Source: Flavobacterium microcysteis (lineage in GTDB: Bacteria > Bacteroidota > Bacteroidia > Flavobacteriales > Flavobacteriaceae). From it: 64,000 bases of DNA. Position numbers and translations under genes: made by a program. The stretch covers positions 744,001 through 808,000 of the forward strand of contig NZ_VFJE01000056.1 of the NCBI RefSeq assembly GCF_006385255.1, written 5' to 3'. Positions 26,259 through 34,655 of this stretch are shown here, piece by piece. Within the stretch, counting starts at the first letter, position 1. Each line of letters opens with the position of its first letter. The notes beneath the pieces were generated by a model that searched no databases, was not told the origin of the DNA, and saw nothing but the letters and a program-made list of their open reading frames with translations.

Positions 26259-27737
26259 TTATTGAATAACTAGCTTATTGCTAAAGTTTTTGTCTTTTGT
26301 TTCTGTTTTTGTGATATAAACTCCAGCAGGTAAATCCAATTTAATAGCATTTGTTCCTGCATTCAGTTCAAAACTACGGATAAGCATTCCGTTACTACTA
26401 AAAATTGCTATTGTTCCGTTTTCAGGAATGTCTATAGTAATATTTCCTTTGCTTGGATTTGGATAAATGATAGGCTTTGTAACAGCAAAATCAGGATTTG
26501 ATAGGGCATCACAACCAAACGGAGTAAAAGTTACCACTCCCAAGGTAGGATCGTCAATCTGGTGGCTGATAACGTTTTCTACTTCGGCAGCAGTAGGCGT
26601 TTGTCCTTCAATCCAGCAGTTATTTTTTGCCATGATTGGAAGTGCAGTGTTGTTATATAAAGCATAGGTTACTCCAGTGTTTACATTTTCAGAGAATATG
26701 TTGCCTCCTTCGTTAAAAGTAGCCTCGTCAGTGTCACCCAGATTGATTCTTGCAGTCCCAATTACGGTAATACCCCAAAGGTTTCTTCGGATTTGGTTAC
26801 GGCTTGCAATAATGTTCATTGTTGATGAGCCAGAAGCACTAAGTGAGATACCGCTTCCGCCTTGTGCGGGAACATTTTGGCTGGTATTGTCTTCAATTAT
26901 ATTGCCTCTGATATATCCTGATGAAGCGGCTCCAACAACGGTAATACCGTAACGGTTGTTTGTAACAATGTTATTGTCGATTATTACTTTAAGCTGACCA
27001 CCACCTAATAAGTTGGAAGCTCCAATACCACCAGTCATAGTTTTTGTCCGGTCGCCTTTGATGGTGTTTCCTACTATTCTCAGTGTATCGGCACCACTAG
27101 GCCCCATGTTGATTTGTGGGCGGTTTCCGTTAGATTGGTTGTTGCCTTCCAGATAATTATTGGTCAGTGTTGGAGCAACAGACTGGTTGGCTCCAGAGCT
27201 AAAAGCCGGATAATGGTTGAATAAGAATCTGGAATTGTTGATTAGTGCATTTCCTCCAGTTGAGAAATTTATGGCCGAACTGGTCGTTGAACCGTTCATG
27301 TGATACGACATAACGCAGGATTGCATCTCGAAATCTGGAGTAGCTATCCGTATTCCTTTTCCGTAGCTGATTGTCGTGTTTCTGAAATAACCGCTAGAAC
27401 CTGTTTCAAAAGTTATGGCATTGTATGGAGTTGCGGTATTTGTTGCGGTAATGGTGATGGCGCCTGCATCGGAAGTAAAATCGCCTCTGACAGTAATTTC
27501 AATATTGGCATTAATATGCACGGTAGCATCCGTATTGATTACAAGAGCGTCATTAGCTGCAATTGTAAGGTTTTGGGATAAGGTGTAAATTCCTCCAGAA
27601 AAGGTTAAGGCACCAGAGGAATTGGTTACCAGGTCGTCGAGGCTCCAGGTCACACCTGTACCAGGCGTGGTGTACTGGGCTTTTGCCGCCGTCAATGAAA
27701 GAAAGACGGACAACATGAAAAATAGTTTTTGTTTCAT
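26259..27737 (-). CDS. Secreted right-handed beta-helix protein with T9SS sorting domain
   Basis: About 492 residues. The start is the ATG of MKQKLFFMLSVFLSLTAAKA/Q, which gives a clean signal peptide. The middle (about 60-390) has the short Asn/Gly-rich periodic strands of a parallel beta-helix (NNSRFLFNHYPAF, IDNNIVTNNRYGITVVG, RGNIIEDNTSQ, SRNQIRRNLWGITVIG). The C-terminal about 75 residues are a type A T9SS domain (IIYPNPSKGNITIDIPENG, LDLPAGVYITKTETKD). Beta-helices of this kind often bind or cleave polysaccharides, but I see no lyase motif. It is expected to be exported to the cell surface or medium. Confidence 0.85.
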   Translation of the reverse strand: MKQKLFFMLSVFLSLTAAKAQYTTPGTGVTWSLDDLVTNSSGALTFSGGIYTLSQNLTIAANDALVINTDATVHINANIEITVRGDFTSDAGAITITATNTATPYNAITFETGSSGYFRNTTISYGKGIRIATPDFEMQSCVMSYHMNGSTTSSAINFSTGGNALINNSRFLFNHYPAFSSGANQSVAPTLTNNYLEGNNQSNGNRPQINMGPSGADTLRIVGNTIKGDRTKTMTGGIGASNLLGGGQLKVIIDNNIVTNNRYGITVVGAASSGYIRGNIIEDNTSQNVPAQGGSGISLSASGSSTMNIIASRNQIRRNLWGITVIGTARINLGDTDEATFNEGGNIFSENVNTGVTYALYNNTALPIMAKNNCWIEGQTPTAAEVENVISHQIDDPTLGVVTFTPFGCDALSNPDFAVTKPIIYPNPSKGNITIDIPENGTIAIFSSNGMLIRSFELNAGTNAIKLDLPAGVYITKTETKDKNFSNKLVIQ

Positions 27738-27825
27738 TTTAAGTATATGATTGGTTAACAATATAAAATTACACTTTTTTGCAAAAGAGTCTTGTTAAAA
27801 AGCAGTACTTAAAAATGAAAGGTGA

Positions 27826-28377
27826 CTATCGTTTGTTTTTAATGATCTCGGCCAGAAGCTTTTTGGCGCGGAGTAGTTTTATCTTGACATTACTCAAAGG
27901 CTCTTCAAGTTCTTCAGAGATTTCCTGATAGCTTAATTCCTGAAAATAACGAAGCTGTATGACTTCCTGGTAGTGCGGTTTCAGTTCCTTAATGCATTGA
28001 AGCAGACGTGACAGGTTTTGTTCGGTAATCAGCTTGTCTTCTGCCGAAGGAGAGCTGTCGGCAATGTTATAGGCCAAACTGTCTTCTTCATCGGTAATGT
28101 CAATAAAAAGGGTTGATTTTTTCTTGCGAAGCATGTCGATATGAGCATTCTTAGCAATGGAAATCAGCCAGGTGTTGAATTGGAACTCGGGATTGTAGGT
28201 AGCGATTTTGTCGAATGCTTTGGCAAAAGTTTCTATAGTGATATCCTCAGCATCGGTTTCGTTTTGCGTCCTTTGGAGCATAAATCCGTAAACTTCATTC
28301 CAGTAATAATCCAATAGAGCAGTGAAGGCAACCTGGTCTCCGACTTTAGCTTTCTCTATTTGCTTTTTTATTTCCAA
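27826..28377 (-). CDS. ECF-type RNA polymerase sigma factor
   Basis: About 183 residues from a TTG start that overlaps the end of the glycosyltransferase gene by 10 bases. A longer reading from 28458 would add 27 residues inside the glycosyltransferase gene that do not resemble a sigma N-terminus. Region 2 is clear (TALLDYYWNEVYGFMLQRTQ, DAEDITIETFAKAF) and so is region 4 (LKPHYQEVIQLRYFQELSY, QEISEELEEPLSNVKIKLLR). No anti-sigma gene is next to it. It is probably co-transcribed with the glycosyltransferase. The start is uncertain; the rest of the call is firm. Confidence 0.85.
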   Translation of the reverse strand: MEIKKQIEKAKVGDQVAFTALLDYYWNEVYGFMLQRTQNETDAEDITIETFAKAFDKIATYNPEFQFNTWLISIAKNAHIDMLRKKKSTLFIDITDEEDSLAYNIADSSPSAEDKLITEQNLSRLLQCIKELKPHYQEVIQLRYFQELSYQEISEELEEPLSNVKIKLLRAKKLLAEIIKNKR

Positions 28378-29474
28378 TGGACAGGCTTTGAAAAAATATT
28401 TGTTATAAAGATATTCAATTGTGTGAATATAAGCATTATTTCTATGATAGGATACCAATAGATAACGTCTTTTTCTTTTAGTTTGCTAGCAGAATAGCCT
28501 AAAGAAATCCAGGTGAAAAGATATCTTCCTGCAACAATAGGTACAATAATCATCCAATTGTATTGGAATGCTAACAATATTGCTGCTAAAGCGATAAATA
28601 AAAATTGTGATAAGAAGAAAACGGCCAATTGCATCCTGTCAAAAGCTTTATAGAAAGTAGCCGTTGAAACATGTCTTCTTTTTTGGTCAAACCAATCTTT
28701 GAACGTTTTTTTAGGTTCTGAAAAGGTAAAACTTTCCGGAGTAAAACAGATGGTCGTATTTTTTTTATTGGAAGCCTGATTGATAAAAAGGTCATCGTCA
28801 CCAGACCTAACTTTCATATGGTCGATAAAGCCGTTTACGTTAAAAAACTCTTCTTTTTTGTAAGCCAGGTTTCGTCCCACGCCCATATAAGGGTGTTTCA
28901 TTTTTGCCCATGAAAAATACTGTACAGCAGTAAGCATCGTTTCAAAACGGATGATTTTATTTAAGAAAGAGCCGGCAATTTTTTCATAAGCACCATAACC
29001 CAGCACGATTGTTTTACTCATCGTGAATTGAGAACTCATTTCCTTGATCCACTCTTTTGAAGAAGGATAACAGTCGGCGTCGGTAAAAAGAAGGTATTCG
29101 TTTTTAGCCGCTTTTATTCCCAGAGTCAGTGCAAATTTTTTGTTGCCCCAAAAAGCCTCGTTGTTTTGTACTTTTACTAATCGGATGTTGGAATATTGTT
29201 TTTCAAATTCTTCAAAAATATCCAAAGTGTTGTCGCTTGAAGCATCATCGATTAAGATAATCTCATAATCAGGATAATCCTGCTCAGCCAAAAGCGGAAC
29301 AAACTTTTTTACATTTTCTTCTTCATTTTTGGCACATACGATTACAGATATAGGGATTCTTTTCGGTGTGCTTTTTTGTGGCTTTGCAAAAGAAAATTTT
29401 CCGAAAACAATAATGTAATAGAACAATTGTAGAGCTACAACCCCGATAAACGCGTAAAAAGTAATAGTCAACAT
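28368..29474 (-). CDS. Membrane family 2 glycosyltransferase
   Basis: 368 residues. An N-terminal transmembrane helix (about 3-25) is followed by a GT-A domain. The nucleotide-sugar region is ISVIVCAKNEEENVKKF, then ILIDDASSDNTLDIF, the metal-binding FTDADCYPSS, the acceptor-side SGDDDLFINQ, and QKRRH in place of the QxxRW motif. Two or three transmembrane helices close the protein (LAVFFLSQFLFIALAAILL onwards). This layout is that of processive or lipid-linked inverting transferases acting at the inner membrane. The sugar and acceptor cannot be told. It has a full consensus promoter and overlaps the downstream sigma gene. Confidence 0.88.
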   Translation of the reverse strand: MLTITFYAFIGVVALQLFYYIIVFGKFSFAKPQKSTPKRIPISVIVCAKNEEENVKKFVPLLAEQDYPDYEIILIDDASSDNTLDIFEEFEKQYSNIRLVKVQNNEAFWGNKKFALTLGIKAAKNEYLLFTDADCYPSSKEWIKEMSSQFTMSKTIVLGYGAYEKIAGSFLNKIIRFETMLTAVQYFSWAKMKHPYMGVGRNLAYKKEEFFNVNGFIDHMKVRSGDDDLFINQASNKKNTTICFTPESFTFSEPKKTFKDWFDQKRRHVSTATFYKAFDRMQLAVFFLSQFLFIALAAILLAFQYNWMIIVPIVAGRYLFTWISLGYSASKLKEKDVIYWYPIIEIMLIFTQLNIFITNIFSKPVHWK

Positions 29475-29503
29475 ATAAGCTTGATGTCTTTAAAAAATGT
29501 GTG

Positions 29504-29533
29504 CAAAGGTACAATTGATAAGCGGAATTTCAA
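29504..29533 (-). promoter_or_regulatory. Housekeeping promoter of the glycosyltransferase gene
   Basis: Minus strand: TTG (29533-29531), 19-base spacer, TACCTTTG (29511-29504). An exact TTG-N19-TAnnTTTG match, about 30 bases before the ATG. Confidence 0.8.
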
Positions 29534-29608
29534 TTGCGAATCGCAATTAAAATTAAGAAAAATATCCATTGTAATTTTTATATTTTCTAATTGTTTTTCT
29601 GTGAAAAT

Positions 29609-30331
29609 TTAATTGTTGATTTGGGCATATTCAGACCATTTTAGAAGGCTTGGAAGTGCTTTGTTTGAAAACTCGATATGGATAACACGCCTCCTTTTTT
29701 GATTTGATGTTCTGTTTGAACTGTGAAGGAGCAAAGGTTTCATAAGCATAATTCCTCCGGCTTCAACATTGCAAAAACTTTCTTTTTCATTGATCCAGTC
29801 AATCTTTTCGGGTCTGTATATGTTTTTAAGGTGCGAACCGTCTATTACTTTTAAGGCACCATTGTTTTCGTCTGTATCGTCCAAATGGATTCGTATGGTG
29901 AATATGTTTTCAAGTATTTCTATAGGTGGCTGTACTGCAAATTGGTTGTGTTTTGATGTCCATGGGCCAAAACCTTCCATGTTTTCTTTTTTTTCTACAG
30001 AAATTGTAAGGTCTTGATGATAGGCAACGAACCAGTTTGAGTTTTCAGGCTTGTCAAAATATATCGATTTGACAATAAAAGCATTTTCCTCTATAGTATT
30101 GATAATTGATTTGAGCTGTTTATTAAAAATCAGGGATTTTATTTGTGGTAGTTCTTTTATGAATTGCCGGATTGCAAATAAATTTTCTGATTTTCTAAAG
30201 ATTGGACTATTAGTGTCTTGCTCGTCAATAAACTTTACGATTGAAGCAATTTCTTCTTGTGAATAAACAGAATTGATAGTCGTAAAGCCTCTTTTTTGAA
30301 GTTCGGCTTTATTTTCGAGAAAGTTATTCAT
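29609..30331 (-). CDS. Phytanoyl-CoA dioxygenase (PhyH)-like Fe(II)/2-oxoglutarate oxygenase
   Basis: 240 residues, cytoplasmic. The non-haem iron facial triad is visible as His105 and Asp107 in FVAYHQDLTI and His203 in LLLHSSNRT; Arg207 sits where the 2-oxoglutarate-binding basic residue is expected. LDDTDENNGALKVIDGSH is the typical PhyH stretch. Family members hydroxylate lipids, amino acids, natural products or halogenated substrates, so the substrate is open. It begins 28 bases downstream of murB with no promoter visible, so it is probably co-transcribed with a peptidoglycan gene, an uncommon pairing. Confidence 0.82.
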   Translation of the reverse strand: MNNFLENKAELQKRGFTTINSVYSQEEIASIVKFIDEQDTNSPIFRKSENLFAIRQFIKELPQIKSLIFNKQLKSIINTIEENAFIVKSIYFDKPENSNWFVAYHQDLTISVEKKENMEGFGPWTSKHNQFAVQPPIEILENIFTIRIHLDDTDENNGALKVIDGSHLKNIYRPEKIDWINEKESFCNVEAGGIMLMKPLLLHSSNRTSNQKRRRVIHIEFSNKALPSLLKWSEYAQINN

Positions 30332-30358
30332 GGCTAAAGGATGAATTTAGAAATGCCC

Positions 30359-31372
30359 TTAAATCACATTGACTTCGGCTTCAATTTCAATATCGAAAAG
30401 CTCTTTGACTGTTTTTTGGATTTCTTTAGAAACGTTCAGGATTTCCTGTCCGGTTGCATTGCCATAATTGACCAAAACCAGCGCCTGGTTTTTATGGATT
30501 CCTGCATCGCCAAAACGTTTTCCTTTGAATCCTGCTTTTTCGATAAGCCATCCTGCTGGAACTTTTACTTCAGTCTCAGAAACAGTGTAGCTCGGCATTT
30601 CGGGATGCTGGAGATGGATTCTTTCAAAATCGCTTTTTTGGATAATCGGATTTTTGAAAAAACTTCCGCTATTGCCTAATTCTTTCGGGTCTGGAAGTTT
30701 GCTTTGGCGTATGGTTATGATGGCATTGCTGACATCTTTTAATGTTGGTACAGTGATGTCTTTTTTAGACAACTCAGAGGCAATATCCCCGTAAGAAATA
30801 TTGATTTTATGGTTTTGCTTTGTCAATTTGAAAACTACAGCAACGATAATATACTGATCCTTGGCTTCGTTTTTGAAAATACTTTCACGGTAGCCAAATT
30901 TGCATTCTTGTTTGGTAAATCTTTTGATTTCTAATGTTTGTATGTTTACAGCCTCACAGTACACAAAAGTGTCTTTGATTTCGGTTCCGTAGGCTCCAAT
31001 GTTCTGGATAGGAGTTGTGCCTACATTGCCTGGAATTAAGGACATGTTTTCCAATCCGCCAAAATCCTGGCCAATAGTCCACAAAACAAATTCATGCCAG
31101 TTTTCACCTGCTTTGGCTTCTACCCAAACGGCATCTTCTGTCTGCTCGATAATCCTTTTGCCTTTGAGATCTACATGAATCGTCAATGCATCAATATCTT
31201 TTGTTAGCAGCATATTGCTACCGCCGCCAAGTATGAACTTTTTCTGCGTAGGATTTTCTTTGAGTACAGTTTGCAGTTCTTCTACAGTATGTACAGAAAC
31301 GAATTGTTTTGCTCTGGCTTCAATGCCGAAAGTATTGTAATTTTTAAGGGAAAAATTATCGATAATTTCCAT
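30359..31372 (-). CDS. murB: UDP-N-acetylenolpyruvoylglucosamine reductase
   Basis: 337 residues. FAD enzyme that makes UDP-N-acetylmuramate with NADPH in the cytoplasm. FAD-binding motifs are FILGGGSNMLL, SLIPGNVGTTPIQNIGAYG; FGYRESIFK carries the catalytic Arg region, NSGSFFKNPI the proton-donating Ser, and the C-terminal Glu lies in the last 20 residues. AGWLIEKAGFKGKRFGDAGI shows the longer type I form. A TAnnTTTG element lies about 25 bases upstream; the PhyH-like gene follows in the same direction. Confidence 0.97.
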   Translation of the reverse strand: MEIIDNFSLKNYNTFGIEARAKQFVSVHTVEELQTVLKENPTQKKFILGGGSNMLLTKDIDALTIHVDLKGKRIIEQTEDAVWVEAKAGENWHEFVLWTIGQDFGGLENMSLIPGNVGTTPIQNIGAYGTEIKDTFVYCEAVNIQTLEIKRFTKQECKFGYRESIFKNEAKDQYIIVAVVFKLTKQNHKINISYGDIASELSKKDITVPTLKDVSNAIITIRQSKLPDPKELGNSGSFFKNPIIQKSDFERIHLQHPEMPSYTVSETEVKVPAGWLIEKAGFKGKRFGDAGIHKNQALVLVNYGNATGQEILNVSKEIQKTVKELFDIEIEAEVNVI

Positions 31373-31397
31373 TAGGATGAGGAATAAAAATAAAAGG

Positions 31398-31405
31398 CAA
31401 AAGTA
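31398..31405 (-). promoter_or_regulatory. TAnnTTTG element of murB
   Basis: TACTTTTG on the minus strand, 25 bases before the murB ATG. At the 19-base distance upstream stands ATG instead of TTG. Confidence 0.6.
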
Positions 31406-31433
31406 CTTTAAACGATTAATAATTCATAATGAA

Positions 31434-32105
31434 CTACTCGGTATTTAGGCCACGAGTCAGAAAATCGTTTAGCGGTTTTGCAGTAATCAGTTTTTTTGCT
31501 GTTTTTTTGACAAAATCTTTTTCCAGTAATGATTTGTCGTCAAGAGGTTGTGTGACCGTAAAGCTTTTGAGTTTTAGGAACTCAATAGCAGGATGGTCTT
31601 TTTCGTAATCTTTTGGGGCTGTCTTCAGTGTATTGGATTCACTCCTGTCAAATCCAGGGTAGACTTTTTTGAAATCCTTGTTATCGAAGATTTCTTCCAG
31701 GTCTTCATAAAAATAAGCGATTTCTTTTCGGATTTTTTTTAAGTCCGGAGCTTCCGGTACGTGAAGTCCGGCAGCAATAAAACTTCCGCCTTTTTCAATA
31801 TGCACATAATATCCTGGTGAATTGGAGCAATTCTGGTCGGTTGTCATCCAGATTCCCATATGGGTTTTATAAGGTGACTTATCTTTTGAAAAACGAATAT
31901 CACGGTTAATCCTGAAAGCGCATTTTTTTGGTTCCAGGGTTCGGAGCGACTCATCTTGCGGAGCCATTTCCTCTAGAAATTCAGCAATTAGCTGATGGTA
32001 TTCTTTTTTATATTCTTCGTAATAGGATTTGTTGGCCTGAAACCAATCACGGTTGTTGTTTTCTTTTAGATCCTCTAGAAATTGAAGTGTTTTTGGTGAA
32101 AGCAT
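31434..32105 (-). CDS. DUF2461 (TIGR02453) family protein
   Basis: 223 residues, no signal peptide or membrane segment. Family hallmarks are TLQFLEDLKENNNRDWFQAN at the start, CAFRINRDIRFSKDKSPYK, and GYYVHIEKGGSFIAAGLHVP in the middle. The family is common in bacteria and fungi and has no established function. The gene stands alone upstream of murB, 60 bases away. Its upstream region holds a weak promoter-like TAATTTTA, then the repeat-rich stretch near 32236-32330. Confidence 0.88.
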   Translation of the reverse strand: MLSPKTLQFLEDLKENNNRDWFQANKSYYEEYKKEYHQLIAEFLEEMAPQDESLRTLEPKKCAFRINRDIRFSKDKSPYKTHMGIWMTTDQNCSNSPGYYVHIEKGGSFIAAGLHVPEAPDLKKIRKEIAYFYEDLEEIFDNKDFKKVYPGFDRSESNTLKTAPKDYEKDHPAIEFLKLKSFTVTQPLDDKSLLEKDFVKKTAKKLITAKPLNDFLTRGLNTE

Positions 32106-32235
32106 CGGATTGGAAATGATTAAAATTAGACTAAAAATAGCCTAACAATATTAAGGAAATTTATTGAATTTATGGGTGTGCAAAGTCAATTTTAATGGCT
32201 GTTGGCAGGTTTCTGTGAAATAAAAGAAGAAAAGG

Positions 32236-32330
32236 TTTTTAACCGCAGATTAGAATGATTGCCCAGATTTACAAGCTTAGCGGCTTTGCGTCTTTGCGAG
32301 AGAATAGTGCCCGCAAAGACGCAAAGTAGG
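32236..32330. repeat. Intergenic dispersed repeat, copy A, with perfect inverted repeat
   Basis: The first third (TTTTTAACCGCAGATTAG, then a CCAGATTT) resembles the block at 55095-55133. The rest contains CTTTGCGTCTTTGCG (32284-32298) and its exact reverse complement (32312-32326), a 15-base stem with a 13-base loop. No T-run follows on either strand, so it is not a standard terminator. No open reading frame is present. Confidence 0.6.
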
Positions 32331-32342
32331 AATGCATTTGTT

Positions 32343-34457
32343 TTATTTAGATAGTACTTTCAGCAGTTTTGAATATAATTCTTCTTTATTGATTGGCTTG
32401 ATTAGCAGTTCGTCAGCCTGTATGCTGGACAGTTCAATCGAATTCATGTAGGCATCGCCTGTTATTGCAATGATAGGGACAGTTGCATTGTGATTCGGGA
32501 TGTTTTTGATGTCCTTGATGAGGTCGATTCCTGAAGCATTGGCAATCTGAAGATCGGTCAGGATGATGTCAACGTTTTCTTTTTGCAAATACTCTTTAGC
32601 AGCAAGGTCTGAATTGAAGCCAATCATGTTGAAATTCACGTCGGATAGCAGTTTTTTAAGCAGCGTTGTGATTATCCTATCATCGTCTATGACGGCAACA
32701 TTGATTCCTGAATTTCCGTAATTGTTGATTAATTTGGTCTGGTTTGTTTCTTGCGAACTGTCTGTTTTTTCAAGAAATAAATAAAATGAAATTTCAGTTC
32801 CGGTGCCGAGTTCGCTTTCGACAAAAATTTCTCCGCCATATAGCTCCACGATTTCTTTGCAAAGATTAAGTCCCAATCCGGCGCCAAAGCTTACCTGATC
32901 TTTGTGGTGCTTGCTTTGATAATATTTGTCGAATATTTTTTCTAAGTCTTCTTTAGGGATACCGGCACCGGTATCTTTTATTTTTACATCCAGCTTAAAT
33001 TTATTGTTGACTTCAGTAAATCGGCAATCAACCGTAATGTTTCCTTTTGAGGTGAATTTTATCGCATTCCCAATCATGTTGTAAAACAGCTGGTGTATTT
33101 TTCCGCTATCAGCCCAGATTTCATTTTCTAGAGAATTGTCAATGTTTGAGATAAGGTCTATTTTTTTAGCATCGGCTAATGACTTTAAGGATTCCAATAT
33201 CGATTTTATCTCCGTTTTTAGAATCGTTTTTGAATTATACAATTGGAGTTTTCCGTTTTCATTCTTGAAGAAATCCAATATCTGATTTACCGTAATTTGT
33301 AGCGAATTTGATGTAAAGTTCAACGATTTGGCCATGTTGTTTTGCGGACTGTCCATTTTTGTAGCAATCAGCTTGTTGGTTAGGTTTGAAATAATGCTCA
33401 AAGGCGAACGCATTTCATGGCTAAGCATGCCGATAATTCGGTTTTTGAATTCCAGATTTTTTTCGGCCTCTATTTTGGCAGCCGCCAATTTTTTCTCAAA
33501 ATGATAGGCAAAGATGGAGTAGAGCAGGAGCAATCCTGTACATATAGACATGACAATCATTAGGGTTGTAATCAGGCTTCTTTTGTTTTTTAGGTTTTCC
33601 AGTGCCTTTTCAAACTGCTGCTTGTTGGATTCCTGAACAGATTTGTCATAAAGAAGGATAATGTCCTGGCTGTTTTTCAGGATCTTTTTGTTTATGGCCA
33701 TAAGTTCCCGGTCGATTTCCCTTAGATTGGAATAGGTATTTCTCAGGCGTCCGAATTCTTTTTCATAATAACTGCGGGTACTGTTAAATATATTGGCCAT
33801 CTGTTCTTCGGGAGTTCCTGTCTTTTCAACGGCACCATAGGTCATGGTCATATAATAACGGAATTCTTCTTTCTCAACATCATATTTCCCGGCAATAGCG
33901 TTGCCTATTCTTCTAAAAAAACCTTTTTTCTCTACGCCTTCAGACGACCGGATCGTATCGTATGAAATCGACTTCATTACCTTTTTATGATTGTAAGGTT
34001 TGAGGCTGAATAATTCCGGGTTGCTATCTGAAATGGGGCTGACTCTGTATTTTATCAAAGAATCCAGTTCTTTTCGCAGAGCAATAATCTTTTTTTCTTT
34101 TTCTTGTTTGTTTCGAATGTTAGGCAATGCTTTTTCATCTTTATTTAGGATGCGATTCAGACTGTCAAGATAAGAAGTCATCAGCGAAAGCGAGTTGCGG
34201 TATTTGTGTAGCGAATTCATGTCATAACTGTACAAGTATTCCATAAATGAATCTTCTGCATCAAAATAATTTTTGGTTACTTCTCCTGAGTAGCTCATAA
34301 TCAGGCTTTGCTGGCTGGCTTTCTGAAAAGAATCAGCAAGTTCATTTTCATTGGTGTTTTGGTTGTACCATAAAGAAAAAATCAGCACCTGCAATAGAAT
34401 TACAAAAATGAAAAGTCCGCTATGGATTGTTTTCCTATGTTTTAAAGAAGCTAACAT
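32343..34457 (-). CDS. Hybrid sensor histidine kinase
   Basis: About 704 residues from the ATG of MLASLKHRKTIH; a GTG two codons upstream is the alternative. Two transmembrane helices (about 12-32 and 295-317) flank a helical periplasmic sensor of about 260 residues without a recognisable fold. HisKA contains IIGMLSHEMRSPLSIISN (His347). The ATPase domain has MIGNAIKFTSKGN, DTGAGIP and FGAGLGLNLCKEI. The receiver domain has VAVIDDDRI, acceptor Asp635 in ILTDLQI and LLIKPINKEE. All catalytic residues are present. No partner regulator is adjacent. An 8-base-arm palindrome lies just upstream. Confidence 0.92.
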   Translation of the reverse strand: MLASLKHRKTIHSGLFIFVILLQVLIFSLWYNQNTNENELADSFQKASQQSLIMSYSGEVTKNYFDAEDSFMEYLYSYDMNSLHKYRNSLSLMTSYLDSLNRILNKDEKALPNIRNKQEKEKKIIALRKELDSLIKYRVSPISDSNPELFSLKPYNHKKVMKSISYDTIRSSEGVEKKGFFRRIGNAIAGKYDVEKEEFRYYMTMTYGAVEKTGTPEEQMANIFNSTRSYYEKEFGRLRNTYSNLREIDRELMAINKKILKNSQDIILLYDKSVQESNKQQFEKALENLKNKRSLITTLMIVMSICTGLLLLYSIFAYHFEKKLAAAKIEAEKNLEFKNRIIGMLSHEMRSPLSIISNLTNKLIATKMDSPQNNMAKSLNFTSNSLQITVNQILDFFKNENGKLQLYNSKTILKTEIKSILESLKSLADAKKIDLISNIDNSLENEIWADSGKIHQLFYNMIGNAIKFTSKGNITVDCRFTEVNNKFKLDVKIKDTGAGIPKEDLEKIFDKYYQSKHHKDQVSFGAGLGLNLCKEIVELYGGEIFVESELGTGTEISFYLFLEKTDSSQETNQTKLINNYGNSGINVAVIDDDRIITTLLKKLLSDVNFNMIGFNSDLAAKEYLQKENVDIILTDLQIANASGIDLIKDIKNIPNHNATVPIIAITGDAYMNSIELSSIQADELLIKPINKEELYSKLLKVLSK

Positions 34458-34485
34458 GGGCACACAAGTTTAAGTTAAGTCGCAA

Positions 34486-34502
34486 TGAACAATTATTGTT
34501 CA
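34486..34502. promoter_or_regulatory. Palindrome TGAACAAT-T-ATTGTTCA upstream of hybrid kinase
   Basis: Perfect 8-base arms around a single central base, 28 bases before the kinase ATG. It could be an operator for a dimeric regulator. It is too A/T-rich to be a strong RNA hairpin. Confidence 0.4.
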
Positions 34503-34594
34503 AATAAGATGGGGAAGTTTGTCTCTATAAAATAGATGCTTAAAATTAAGAAAACTTAAGATAGAGTGGTAGTAAAAGTTTAAATAATTTGCCG

Positions 34595-34602
34595 CAAAGG
34601 TA
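34595..34602 (-). promoter_or_regulatory. Possible TAnnTTTG element for hybrid kinase
   Basis: TACCTTTG on the minus strand, between recF and the kinase gene. It implies a leader of about 130 bases that includes the palindrome at 34486-34502. Confidence 0.45.
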
Positions 34603-34655
34603 CTGCTGATTTTTTATAAAGAAAAAAAGATTTTGGCAAAAAATACCTTACAATA

